A stretch of DNA of 64,000 nt from Cytobacillus sp. NJ13 (lineage in GTDB: Bacteria > Bacillota > Bacilli > Bacillales > Cytobacillaceae), in contig JAUCFP010000006.1 of NCBI GenBank assembly GCA_030348385.1, forward strand, positions 496,001 to 560,000, given 5' to 3'. Numbering within the stretch: the stretch's first letter is position 1; every line of letters starts with the position of its first letter. The position numbers were made by a program, and so were the translations under genes. Below are positions 8,913-16,837 of the stretch, one piece after another. The notes below the pieces were generated by a model that worked only from the letters and a program-made list of their open reading frames with translations, was not told where the DNA came from and did not search any database.

Positions 8913-8983
8913 TACGAATTAGTAGAATAAATTGTGTATTGTATTAATAGAGTAAAATATGACCATTTAAGGGAGGTATAGCT

Positions 8984-9067
8984 TTGAAAAAGGTAGTATT
9001 AGCTATTTTAGTAATCCTCGTCATATTAAACATTTTGTACTTTCTTACAACGAATTCACCATCATAA
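8984..9067 (+). CDS. Small membrane peptide, 27 residues
   Basis: A TTG-initiated frame preceded by GGGAGGT (8971-8977) encodes a short Lys-Lys start, a single hydrophobic helix of about 18 residues and a polar tail (T-T-N-S-P-S). It is followed 17 bases later by a clear terminator, so it looks like a complete transcription unit. No family is recognised. Size and composition fit small membrane peptides that modulate a larger membrane protein, but the target is unknown. Confidence 0.55.
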   Translation: MKKVVLAILVILVILNILYFLTTNSPS

Positions 9068-9084
9068 ACTACAAATTAAGCTAT

Positions 9085-9107
9085 GCCTCTTTTTGAGGCT
9101 ATTTTTT
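9085..9107 (+). terminator. Intrinsic terminator after the 27-residue peptide gene
   Basis: Stem GCCTC (9085-9089) and GAGGC (9095-9099) with a five-T loop, followed by a T-run at 9102-9107. Confidence 0.7.
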
Positions 9108-9338
9108 ATGCACATCTCAGCATTTCGACAGTCATTTGACTTGATTTTTGGCACGCCAAAATAAGCATTTGTTCAACCTGTTTTTCAAATGCTAGATTCT
9201 TTCCTAAGTCAAGCCAGCGGAACCAATAGAGGTAATTATCTAAGTATTTTGTCGCAATACCTTGAAATCGTTCCATCCACTTTTTAAGTCGATTATGAAA
9301 ATTATTGACGTGTTGTATATGATAGATTCCTTTTAGTT
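9106..9338 (-). pseudogene. 3' fragment of an IS1595/ISXO2-type transposase
   Basis: On the minus strand a frame reads [15 protein letters not shown], then [11 protein letters not shown], and stops at 9106-9108. This is the C-terminal signature of IS1595-family transposases, which move by a DDE-type cut. Only about 75 residues remain. The 5' side is cut at about 9338, where the IS3-type element begins, so that element probably inserted into this older one. Confidence 0.6.
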
Positions 9339-9377
9339 AAGTTTTCATATAGTTGACCATAATGAAAATGAAGGGAT

Positions 9378-9665
9378 GTGTCTCTTATGGGTAATCAAAA
9401 TGCAAGCAAAAAATTCAATGAAGATTTCAAAAAAATGGTGGTTGATCTTTACCGTTCTGGTAGCTCCGTAATCAATTTAAGCAGTGAATATGGCGTTTCT
9501 GATGTTACGATTTATAAATGGGTTAAAAAGTATTCCCCCATTAATTTGGAAGACGGATCTTCTATTACTTCCGATGATTTTATCCAACTACAAAAGCAAA
9601 TGCGTCGTCTTCAAGAGGAAAATGAAATATTAAAAAAGGCTATGGCCATATTCGCGAAAAAATAA
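9378..9665 (+). CDS. IS3-family transposase OrfA
   Basis: 95 residues: an N-terminal helix-turn-helix of the transposase-8 type (V-S-D-V-T-I-Y-K-W-V-K) and a C-terminal leucine-zipper coiled coil (Q-M-R-R-L-Q-E-E-N-E-I-L). It binds the element ends. It finishes in an A6 tract (9657-9662) directly before TAA, and the OrfB frame is -1 to it, the arrangement used for programmed -1 frameshifting to make OrfAB. GTG (9378) and a later ATG (9387) are both possible starts. OrfA is intact but its partner is not. Confidence 0.85.
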   Translation: MSLMGNQNASKKFNEDFKKMVVDLYRSGSSVINLSSEYGVSDVTIYKWVKKYSPINLEDGSSITSDDFIQLQKQMRRLQEENEILKKAMAIFAKK

Positions 9666-10333
9666 GCATTTCTGAGTTATCCACCATCATTGAACAACAT
9701 AAAAACGAATATTCTGTTCAGGTTTTATGTGATGTATTAGAGATTCCTAGAAGTACGTATTATCAGTCTTTACAAGAAGTTGAATCCAACCGTGAACGGG
9801 AAAATAAAGAATTAACCAGGAAAATCACAGAAATCCATACAGTAAATAAACAACGCTATGGTGCGCCAAAAATACACATTATCCTTCAAAAAGAAGGCTA
9901 TTTGGTGAGCCTTAAAAGAGTGCAGCGTTTGATGAAAAAGGCCGGGATTCGTTCGATCACACAGAAAAAATATCGCCTTTCTTCCAGTAAACACACAGTG
10001 GAAGAACGTGAAAATCTGCTTGAACAGGATTTCGCCACCGAAACCATTAATGAAAAATGGGTTGGAGACATCACCTATATCAAGACGCTTAGGGATGGTT
10101 GGTGCTACTTGGCTTCTGTCATGGATTTACATTCAAAAAAAATTATTGGTTATTCATTTTCACGAACAATGACTACGGATCTAGTCATTAAAGCGTTCAA
10201 TAATGCGTATGAAACGCAAAAACCCGAAATAGCGCTGATTCTCCATACGGATCTAGGATCTCAGTATACCAGTGATGAGTTTGAAAAATGTGTTCAATCA
10301 AAAGGAATCAGACAATCAGAAATATCTGGCTGA
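9662..10333 (+). pseudogene. Truncated IS3-family transposase OrfB (DDE integrase)
   Basis: In the -1 frame relative to OrfA the sequence begins I-S-E-L-S-T-I-I-E-Q-H and contains the HTH_21 region (Q-R-Y-G-A-P-K-I) and rve core motifs. The first two catalytic aspartates are seen in W-V-G-D-I-T-Y-I and H-T-D-L-G-S-Q-Y. After K-G-I-R-Q-S the homology ends abruptly, so the segment with the catalytic glutamate and the right end are missing. The element should be immobile by itself. Confidence 0.8.
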
Positions 10334-10392
10334 CCTTATAATACGAAGGGTGCTTTATTTAAGAAGAGGAACTAAATATTTCTAATTAGAAA

Positions 10393-10424
10393 AAGGAATG
10401 TCTTCAAAATTGGGACATTCCTTT
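10393..10424. terminator. Stem-loop near the truncated IS right side
   Basis: AAAGGAATGTC (10393-10403) and GACATTCCTTT pair perfectly around a short loop. Only a weak T-rich stretch follows, so it may be a terminator or a structure left by the element. Confidence 0.4.
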
Positions 10425-10499
10425 GGATTTTCTAGAGTACAACTTACTCTCTAAGGGAACAACTTACTTTCATTATGACATTATACCAGGGCTGTTTGC

Positions 10500-10839
10500 C
10501 TTATAGAGTTAGTTGACATAAAAAAAGTGGATATTAATTGGCCGGAAGTCATGATAACGATCCCAAAAACAGAAAGGTAAAAAAGAGCGAATTGTACTAT
10601 TTACATAAGAGTGTGGGGAACATCAGAAAAGCCTTTTTATACGCACGCGAGGTCACACTCCCATTGGTAAGAGCTGGGTGTTCATATCTCGCCCTGCATT
10701 TGCTGCTCATTTAGCACGTAAGGGCATGCCGTTAGCATGTATAAAGGTTCTATTAGAACTTAACGGCCCGCTACAATCACAGCTGTATGCTTGTTTATAT
10801 CATGAAGCAAAAAAAGAACTGCGTGATCAACTGATGTAA
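10500..10839 (+). pseudogene. Decayed tyrosine recombinase (integrase)
   Basis: Early codons read V-D-I-K-K-V-D-I-N-W-P, like the core-domain entry of phage-type integrases. After a stop and frame changes the end reads F-A-A-H-L-A-R-K-G-M-P-L-A-C-I-K-V-L-L, then L-Y-A-C-L-Y-H-E-A-K-K-E-L, and stops at 10837-10839. This aligns with the box II region of XerC/integrases (normally L-R-H-T-F-A then the LLGH and Tyr motifs). The essential arginine-histidine segment is altered to S-R-P, confirming loss of function. Confidence 0.55.
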
Positions 10840-10855
10840 AATTATGGAATAAATG

Positions 10856-10945
10856 TTCGGATAATACAAATTAACGCTTTCATAAACTTGGTTATGGAAA
10901 CGTCCAAACTCTTGGTGTACAAGGGTTTGGACGTAGCTTTTCAGC
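10856..10945. repeat. Dispersed repeat, family B
   Basis: The segment ataatacaaattaacgcttt, then a hairpin built from GTCCAAACTCTTGGTG and AAGGGTTTGGAC, is shared with copies at 17847 and 24220. This copy lacks the right-hand ttaacgc end. It lies between the integrase relic and the copper region. Confidence 0.6.
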
Positions 10946-11035
10946 TAATAGGAAGTTGCTGAAAAGATCCTTTTATCACCAATAAAATTCTATGTCAAAT
11001 ACCTATTTTAAATTTTTTATAAAAAAAACCTTCAC

Positions 11036-11057
11036 ATACTATGGAGGGGTATAGTAT
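11036..11057. promoter_or_regulatory. CsoR-type operator upstream of csoR-copZ
   Basis: ATACTATGGAGGGGTATAGTAT has ATACTAT/ATAGTAT arms around a G-rich centre, the form known for CsoR sites of the B. subtilis copZA type. It lies 24 bases before the csoR start. Two more such sites are at 11703 and 12042. Confidence 0.75.
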
Positions 11058-11080
11058 TATGTGATTAAGGAGGTGAGGCA

Positions 11081-11428
11081 ATGTCGATGAATTCAGAAAA
11101 TCTGGATGATATTGTTGGAATCGATCAATGCTGCTCATCAGACGGTGAAAGAAAAAGCCACCACTCAGATAAAGTAAAGAATAACTTAACAACAAGATTA
11201 AATCGAATTGAAGGACAAATTCGAGGAATAAAAGGGTTAATTGAAAAAGATACGTACTGTGATGATGTTATTACTCAAATATCTGCAACGCAATCTGCTT
11301 TAAATAGTGTTGCTCGGATTTTACTTGAAGGGCATATGAAGACATGTGTTCTAGAGAAAATTGAAGAAGGAGATACGGAGATCTTAGATGAGGTAATGGT
11401 AACCATTCAAAAATTAATGAAAAAATAA
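11081..11428 (+). CDS. csoR: CsoR copper-sensing repressor
   Basis: 115 residues, all-helical DUF156/CsoR family. The core begins L-T-T-R-L-N-R-I-E-G-Q-I-R-G-I. The Cu(I) ligands are present as the cysteine in T-Y-C-D-D-V and the His-x3-Cys pair in E-G-H-M-K-T-C. Copper binding releases it from DNA. The first 30 residues form a polar extension carrying Cys-Cys and His-His pairs, longer than usual, so the internal start might be later, but the AGGAGGTG site supports this one. copZ follows 16 bases downstream, making a repressor-chaperone operon under its own operator. Confidence 0.92.
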   Translation: MSMNSENLDDIVGIDQCCSSDGERKSHHSDKVKNNLTTRLNRIEGQIRGIKGLIEKDTYCDDVITQISATQSALNSVARILLEGHMKTCVLEKIEEGDTEILDEVMVTIQKLMKK

Positions 11429-11444
11429 AAGGGGACGATACGAT

Positions 11445-11651
11445 ATGGAAAAAATGACTCTAAACGTAAAAGGTATGTCATGTGGCCATTGTATTAATGC
11501 AATTGAAGGTAGTGTAGGCGAATTAGCCGGAGTTACCAAAGTTAAAGTAAACTTGGATTCAGGAACTGTAAATGTGGAATTTAACCCAAATGAAGTTACT
11601 CTTGATAAAATCAAAGAAATAATTGACGATCAAGGTTATGATGTTCAATAA
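11445..11651 (+). CDS. copZ: Copper chaperone CopZ
   Basis: A 68-residue heavy-metal-associated domain with the metal-binding loop G-M-S-C-G-H-C (Cys13 and Cys16). CopZ carries Cu(I) through the cytoplasm to CopA and can pass it to CsoR. It follows csoR with a GGGGA site and is probably co-transcribed. A paralogue follows at 11749. Confidence 0.93.
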   Translation: MEKMTLNVKGMSCGHCINAIEGSVGELAGVTKVKVNLDSGTVNVEFNPNEVTLDKIKEIIDDQGYDVQ

Positions 11652-11702
11652 ATTTGAGTAAAGAATGTGCAAATAAAGCACGATTTCTTTACAGATTAAA
11701 TA

Positions 11703-11722
11703 TACTATACCTAGGTATAGTA
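11703..11722. promoter_or_regulatory. CsoR-type operator upstream of the second chaperone
   Basis: TACTATACCTAGGTATAGTA is a perfect 20-base palindrome with CsoR-like arms. It sits 27 bases before the second HMA gene and gives it an independent copper-controlled promoter. Confidence 0.75.
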
Positions 11723-11748
11723 ATATAAATAATAAAGGAGAGTATAGA

Positions 11749-11988
11749 ATGGAGAATGTAATATTAATTGTTAAAGGAATGTCGTGTGGGCATTGTGTGA
11801 ATTCCATCGAAGGAAACGTAGGAAAATTAAATGGTGTTCATGTTGTAAAGGTTTACTTAAATGATGAAAAAGTAGATGTATCATTTGATTCAAAGATGAT
11901 TGCCTTAAAGGAAATCACTGACGTTATAGAAGATCAAGGTTATGATGTAGCATTGAGTAAATCGGCTAAAGATCAAAGCTGTCACTAA
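11749..11988 (+). CDS. Second CopZ-like copper chaperone
   Basis: A 79-residue heavy-metal-associated protein with the same G-M-S-C-G-H-C loop and a tail ending in Ser-Cys-His. It is clearly diverged from CopZ at 11445 (for example V-K-V-Y-L-N-D-E-K-V-D-V against V-K-V-N-L-D-S-G-T-V-N-V). It has its own CsoR-type operator, a GGAGAG ribosome site and a terminator, so the two chaperones can be expressed separately. Possible roles are direct copper delivery to a different partner or extra buffering. Confidence 0.88.
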   Translation: MENVILIVKGMSCGHCVNSIEGNVGKLNGVHVVKVYLNDEKVDVSFDSKMIALKEITDVIEDQGYDVALSKSAKDQSCH

Positions 11989-11997
11989 GGAGTTGAA

Positions 11998-12030
11998 AAA
12001 ACGTGCTGTCTCGCCCGGCACGTTTTAATT
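11998..12030 (+). terminator. Intrinsic terminator after the second chaperone gene
   Basis: AAAACGTGC (11998-12006) pairs with GCACGTTTT (12018-12026) around a C/G-rich loop. The copA operator begins a few bases later. Confidence 0.75.
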
Positions 12031-12041
12031 CCCCGCAAAAT

Positions 12042-12058
12042 ATACCCCACTATAGTAT
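12042..12058. promoter_or_regulatory. CsoR-type operator upstream of copA
   Basis: ATACCCCACTATAGTAT is the copZA-like CsoR form read from the C-rich side, 22 bases before copA. Confidence 0.75.
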
Positions 12059-12080
12059 GTGGTGATAGGAGTGTAAAGTA

Positions 12081-14501
12081 ATGAGCGATAAAAGAGAAAC
12101 AACACTTCAAATAGCTGGCATGACGTGTGCTGCTTGTGCCGTGAGAATAGAAAAAGGTCTCAAAAAAGTAGATGGAGTAGAGGATGCAAGCGTAAATTTC
12201 GCATTAGAAAAATCAAAAGTAACATTTGATCCGTCTAAAGCAAATGTAAATCAATTGAAAGAAAAAGTGCAGTCTTTAGGATATAAAGTAATGAGTGAGA
12301 AAGCAGAATTTGATATAAGTGGCATGACGTGTGCAGCGTGTGCTAATAAAATTGAAAAACGTTTGAATAAGTTAAATGGTGTCCAAACCGCAACTGTAAA
12401 CTTCGCCTTAGAATCAGGCCTTGTAGAATACAATCCTGATGAAGTTTCGGTCTCAGATATGAAGGAGGCCATTGAAAAATTGGGTTATCGTTTGGAACAA
12501 AAGCAAGAATCTAAAGGCGAAAAAGTGGATCATAGACAAAAAGAAATTGAAAAGCAAAAAGGAAAATTTATTTTCTCCGCTATTTTATCCATCCCTTTAC
12601 TTTGGGCTATGGTCAGTCATTTTGAATTTACTTCTTTCATTTGGCTGCCAGAAATGTTCATGAATCCATGGGTTCAACTCGCGCTTGCGACTCCAGTTCA
12701 ATTTTTAGTCGGCGGTCAATTTTACGTAGGTGCTTATAAAGCATTAAGGAATAAAAGTGCAAACATGGATGTTTTGGTTGCGCTTGGCACCTCTGCAGCT
12801 TATTTCTACAGTATCTACTTGAGTATTTTATCAAAAGGCTCTGAAGCACATATGGTGGAATTGTATTTTGAAACAAGTGCTGTGTTAATTACTCTTATTA
12901 TATTAGGTAAACTGTTTGAAGCAAAAGCAAAGGGACGTTCATCTGAAGCTATTAAGAAGCTTATGGGCTTACAGGCGAAAACGGCCACAGTATTAAGAGA
13001 AGGGAAAGAATTGAAATTACCAATTGAAGAGGTAATCGCTGGTGATATCGTATATGTGAAACCAGGTGAAAAGGTACCTGTAGATGGAGTGATTTTTGAA
13101 GGAAGATCTGCTCTTGATGAGTCAATGATTACAGGTGAAAGTATTCCAGTCGATAAAACAGTTGGAGATTTAGTCATAGGATCAACCATTAACAAGAACG
13201 GATTTATAAAGGTAAAAGCAACAAAGGTAGGAAAAGATAGTGCCTTAGCTCAAATCATCAAAGTAGTCGAAGAAGCTCAAGGATCAAAAGCACCAATCCA
13301 ACGTTTAGCCGATGTTATTTCAGGAATTTTTGTTCCAATTGTCGTTGGGATCGCTATTGTGACATTTCTGGTTTGGTACTTTGCAGTAAGTCCCGGAGAG
13401 TTTGCAGTAGCTCTTGAAAAATTAATTGCCGTGTTAGTTATCGCATGTCCATGTGCACTGGGCCTAGCTACTCCTACGTCAATTATGGCAGGGTCAGGCC
13501 GAGCCGCTGAATATGGAATTTTGTTTAAAGGCGGGGAGCATCTTGAAACGACTCATCGATTGGATACAGTGATCCTTGATAAAACTGGAACTGTAACAAA
13601 TGGAAAACCAGCACTTACAGATGTTATTCTCTCAAATGGATTTGAAGAAAAGGAATTTTTAAAGTTAGTCGGTTCCGCAGAAAGAAATTCTGAACATCCG
13701 TTAGCTGAGGCCATTGTTGAGGGCATTAAAGAAAAAGGTATTGAGCTGGGGAGCTCTGAACATTTTGAAGCCATTCCTGGCTTTGGAATCGAATCTATAG
13801 TTGAAAGTAAATCCTTGCTTATCGGAACGCGCCGACTTATGGAGAGAAATAACATTGATGTTGGAAACCTATTACCTAAGATGGAGAACTTAGAAATGCA
13901 AGGTAAGACAGCAATGCTAGTCGCAATCGATCATCAATTTGCTGGAGTGATTGCAGTCGCAGACACAATAAAAGAGACCTCTCAAAAAGCAATTGAAAGG
14001 TTAAAAAATATGGGTCTAGAGGTTGTGATGATTACTGGAGATAACAAGCAGACAGCTCAAGCAATTGCAAATGAGGTCGGAATTGACCATGTAATAGCAG
14101 AAGTTCTGCCAGAAGGAAAGGCAGAGGAAGTTAAAAAGCTTCAAAAAGCTGGAAAGAAAGTGGCGATGGTTGGCGACGGTATTAACGATGCACCAGCGTT
14201 AGCGACTGCAGATATTGGCATGGCAATCGGTACTGGTACTGATGTAGCAATGGAGGCTGCTGATATCACCTTAATCAGAGGAGACTTAAATAGTATTGCC
14301 GATGCCATCTTTATGAGTAAAATGACTATTCGAAATATCAAGCAAAATCTATTTTGGGCATTTGCTTATAATACTTTAGGAGTTCCAATTGCGGCACTAG
14401 GCTTTCTGGCACCATGGCTTGCAGGAGTAGCAATGGCATTTAGTTCAGTTTCGGTTGTTTTAAACGCACTCAGGTTACAAAGGATTAAGTTAAAAGGATA
14501 A
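12081..14501 (+). CDS. copA: Copper-exporting P1B-type ATPase CopA
   Basis: 806 residues, the usual length. Two N-terminal HMA domains (G-M-T-C-A-A-C at Cys16/Cys19 and Cys84/Cys87) precede eight membrane helices. The transport site is C-P-C at 456-458. The phosphorylation motif D-K-T-G-T starts at Asp500, the P1B His-Pro motif is at His539, and G-D-G-I-N-D starts at Gly698. It pumps Cu(I) out of the cell using ATP and receives copper from CopZ. It has its own CsoR-type operator and is followed after 28 bases by a His-rich anchored protein. Confidence 0.96.
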   Translation: MSDKRETTLQIAGMTCAACAVRIEKGLKKVDGVEDASVNFALEKSKVTFDPSKANVNQLKEKVQSLGYKVMSEKAEFDISGMTCAACANKIEKRLNKLNGVQTATVNFALESGLVEYNPDEVSVSDMKEAIEKLGYRLEQKQESKGEKVDHRQKEIEKQKGKFIFSAILSIPLLWAMVSHFEFTSFIWLPEMFMNPWVQLALATPVQFLVGGQFYVGAYKALRNKSANMDVLVALGTSAAYFYSIYLSILSKGSEAHMVELYFETSAVLITLIILGKLFEAKAKGRSSEAIKKLMGLQAKTATVLREGKELKLPIEEVIAGDIVYVKPGEKVPVDGVIFEGRSALDESMITGESIPVDKTVGDLVIGSTINKNGFIKVKATKVGKDSALAQIIKVVEEAQGSKAPIQRLADVISGIFVPIVVGIAIVTFLVWYFAVSPGEFAVALEKLIAVLVIACPCALGLATPTSIMAGSGRAAEYGILFKGGEHLETTHRLDTVILDKTGTVTNGKPALTDVILSNGFEEKEFLKLVGSAERNSEHPLAEAIVEGIKEKGIELGSSEHFEAIPGFGIESIVESKSLLIGTRRLMERNNIDVGNLLPKMENLEMQGKTAMLVAIDHQFAGVIAVADTIKETSQKAIERLKNMGLEVVMITGDNKQTAQAIANEVGIDHVIAEVLPEGKAEEVKKLQKAGKKVAMVGDGINDAPALATADIGMAIGTGTDVAMEAADITLIRGDLNSIADAIFMSKMTIRNIKQNLFWAFAYNTLGVPIAALGFLAPWLAGVAMAFSSVSVVLNALRLQRIKLKG

Positions 14502-14529
14502 TTTATCAATTAAAAAGAGGAGTGTTTAT

Positions 14530-15402
14530 ATGAAACAAAAAAGCTTGTTGACCTGGGCGATTTCAGCCATTGTTTATCTCGGGTTAGTCATTGGAAGCTA
14601 TACTGTGTATGCTAGCTTGGACGGCAGTAACGATCACACGGATAGCCATGAGTCAGCAAATGGTAATGAGGAAAAGTCTATTAATGAGCAAGCGCATAAC
14701 GATAATCATGCTAGCCATGGAAGTGATGGCAAGGAATCAGAGCATTCTGATCATGGAGATAAATCCGAAAGTGAAGTGGTCACAAACGTAAAATATGAAA
14801 ATGGTTTTATTAATATAGATGTGAAGGATAAAGATCAAAATTCTCCTGAATTAGAAATTTCACATGAAAAGATTATGCATCTAATTATTGTAAGTGCAGA
14901 CTTAGAAGATTATTACCATCTGCATCCTGAGGAAAAAGGAAATGGTGTATATACTCTGAAATTCGACCTGGCTGAAAACTCTTATAAAACGTTTGTTGAT
15001 ATTAAACCAAAAAACCTTGCCTATCAAATTAGTCCGATCAAGCTGCATGTGGGGAAAGGTCATGGCGAACATGAGGAAAATTCGCTGAAGACTGATACAA
15101 ATTTAACAAAAACAATCAATGGAAAGACTGTTAAATTAATAACTTCAGAGCTAGGAATAAACAAAGATGTTACGTTAAACTTTGATACAAAAGGGATTAT
15201 ACCAGAGCCCTACCTGGGGGCTTTAGGGCATGTCGTAATTTTAGATGAAAAGGGTGAGAAATTTGTTCATGTGCACCCTGCATCAGAAGAAAAGACACAA
15301 TTTAATACAAAATTTGATAAACCTGGGATCTATAAAGTGTGGGGAGAATTTAAATTTGATGGTAAAGTCAATAGCTATCCATTTGTTATAGAGGTCAAAT
15401 AA
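14530..15402 (+). CDS. Membrane-anchored His-rich protein, probable extracytoplasmic copper binding
   Basis: 290 residues with an uncleaved-looking N-terminal membrane helix (about 8-28). A His/Asp/Ser/Glu-rich linker of about 50 residues (repeated D-H, S-H and N-H pairs) follows. The outer part has beta-rich segments carrying H-L-H-P-E and F-V-H-V-H-P motifs, like YtkA/FixH-type domains. The protein is not assigned to a known family. Its place 28 bases after copA and its histidine clusters suggest it binds copper outside the membrane, perhaps catching exported ions. That role is inferred only. Confidence 0.7.
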   Translation: MKQKSLLTWAISAIVYLGLVIGSYTVYASLDGSNDHTDSHESANGNEEKSINEQAHNDNHASHGSDGKESEHSDHGDKSESEVVTNVKYENGFINIDVKDKDQNSPELEISHEKIMHLIIVSADLEDYYHLHPEEKGNGVYTLKFDLAENSYKTFVDIKPKNLAYQISPIKLHVGKGHGEHEENSLKTDTNLTKTINGKTVKLITSELGINKDVTLNFDTKGIIPEPYLGALGHVVILDEKGEKFVHVHPASEEKTQFNTKFDKPGIYKVWGEFKFDGKVNSYPFVIEVK

Positions 15403-15427
15403 AAAGGAAGCAAAAAGGGGAATTTTT

Positions 15428-15781
15428 ATGAATTTGGATGGGGTTAGCAAACATATATTAATTTGCAACGGGAAAACATGCATGAAAAATGGAGCAGAAG
15501 AAGTAACGGAAACCATTAGGGGAGAATTGAAAAGTTTAGGTCTGAATAGGGAGATTCACACAACAAAAACATTATGCAACGGTCAATGCAAGCATGGTCC
15601 GATTGCTGTTCTATATCCACAAGGAACCTGGTATAAAGAAATGAATAAAACAAAAAGTGAAGAACTTATTCTTCAATTGAAAGAAGAACGAAATAATAAT
15701 TTAGGCTTTGAACTTTACTACCATGATGGGAAAACCTTTAAGAACCATGAAAGTGAACTGACATCAGAGGAGTTTAGCTGA
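15428..15781 (+). CDS. Thioredoxin-like 2Fe-2S ferredoxin
   Basis: 117 residues. The order I-C-N-G-K-T-C, then about 38 residues, then L-C-N-G-Q-C is the cysteine spacing of thioredoxin-fold [2Fe-2S] ferredoxins. The segment G-P-I-A-V-L-Y-P-Q-G-T-W-Y after it is the usual follow-up. It is 25 bases after the His-rich gene and likely shares the copA transcript. Iron-sulfur proteins are frequent copper targets, so co-regulation could serve repair or redox balance, but no direct evidence is visible. The last 30 residues form an extra tail. Confidence 0.8.
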   Translation: MNLDGVSKHILICNGKTCMKNGAEEVTETIRGELKSLGLNREIHTTKTLCNGQCKHGPIAVLYPQGTWYKEMNKTKSEELILQLKEERNNNLGFELYYHDGKTFKNHESELTSEEFS

Positions 15782-16011
15782 AAAAGGTATTCACCGTAAT
15801 GATATAGAATTTATATTTTAGAATAGATATAAATTATTTGCGTGATAAAAACTCCTCTACCATTGATGGCATTCTAACACCATTAGGGAAAAAATTATCA
15901 AATGACTCTAAAACAACCTAAAAATGAGTTTAAAGATTTATTGCACAGGTGTTATTTATTACTCATCTATAGACAATGCCCAATTAGTAAGTATTGAAAG
16001 GAGCCGTTTGA

Positions 16012-16530
16012 ATGGATTTACGTTATCCGATTGGAAAGTTTAAATATGAAGGTGAGCCTACAACCGAAGTATTAGAGAAGTGGATAATAGAGATTGAAGA
16101 ACTTCCATTACAATTAACAGAAGCTGTGGAGGGTTTAAGAGATGAGCAGTTAGATACAGCTTATCGCTCTGAAGGGTGGACCATTCGTCAAGTGGTCCAT
16201 CATATTGCCGACAGCCATTTAAATAGCTACTCTCGTTTTAAGTTAGCCCTAACAGAAAACAATCCCACCATTAAACTGTATGAAGAAGGGAAATGGGCTG
16301 AGCTCCCTGATTCGAAGTTACCAATAGACATTTCATTAAAACTAATAGAAGCTTTACACAGTAGATGGGTTTGTCTGTTGCGTTCTATGAAATCAGATGA
16401 TCTAGGGAAGACTTTTCAACACCCAGAATCAGGTGTTGTTAAGTTAGGTATTAATATTGGGATCTACGCTTGGCACGGGCGACATCATGTGGCGCATATT
16501 ACTTCTGCTCGAGATCGATTAGGTTGGTAA
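16012..16530 (+). CDS. bstA: Bacillithiol S-transferase BstA (YfiT)
   Basis: 172 residues with strong YfiT features: an opening L-R-Y-P-I-G-K-F, the segment [14 protein letters not shown], and a C-terminal [11 protein letters not shown]. The three metal-binding histidines of the DinB fold are therefore present. YfiT is the metal-dependent transferase that conjugates bacillithiol to electrophiles in Firmicutes. A GAAAGGAG site (15996-16003) supports the ATG. It is a single-gene unit; the next gene is 300 bases away. Confidence 0.88.
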   Translation: MDLRYPIGKFKYEGEPTTEVLEKWIIEIEELPLQLTEAVEGLRDEQLDTAYRSEGWTIRQVVHHIADSHLNSYSRFKLALTENNPTIKLYEEGKWAELPDSKLPIDISLKLIEALHSRWVCLLRSMKSDDLGKTFQHPESGVVKLGINIGIYAWHGRHHVAHITSARDRLGW

Positions 16531-16606
16531 TGTGATAATTTGCTATATTATTGCTCAAAAAGTTTACCTAAATAACCCCAATTTCAAATTTAAATTACTC
16601 CATTAA

Positions 16607-16655
16607 AAGGCGCTTTTCTGTAACAAGGAAAGTGCTTCTTTACATTTCAGGACCA
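16607..16655. repeat. Dispersed hairpin repeat, family A
   Basis: The gap between bstA and the PheC-like gene (16531-16837) holds this copy, with AAGGCGCTTTTCTGTAACAA followed by GGAAAGTGCTT. Apart from the repeat and the ribosome site of the next gene nothing is recognised there. Confidence 0.5.
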
Positions 16656-16837
16656 TTAGCGGAATACCAGGTGCATAATTAACTTGGCTAAGGGCCGAAC
16701 GTTATTGTGTTTAAATAATATAGTGACTATTATCCTCGTATAAACGAACTGTTTTATTGAAAATTCAGAAAACGGATTTACTTTATGTACCTTCCTAAAG
16801 ATAATGGACATAACCAATTGAATAGGAGGGAAACAGT

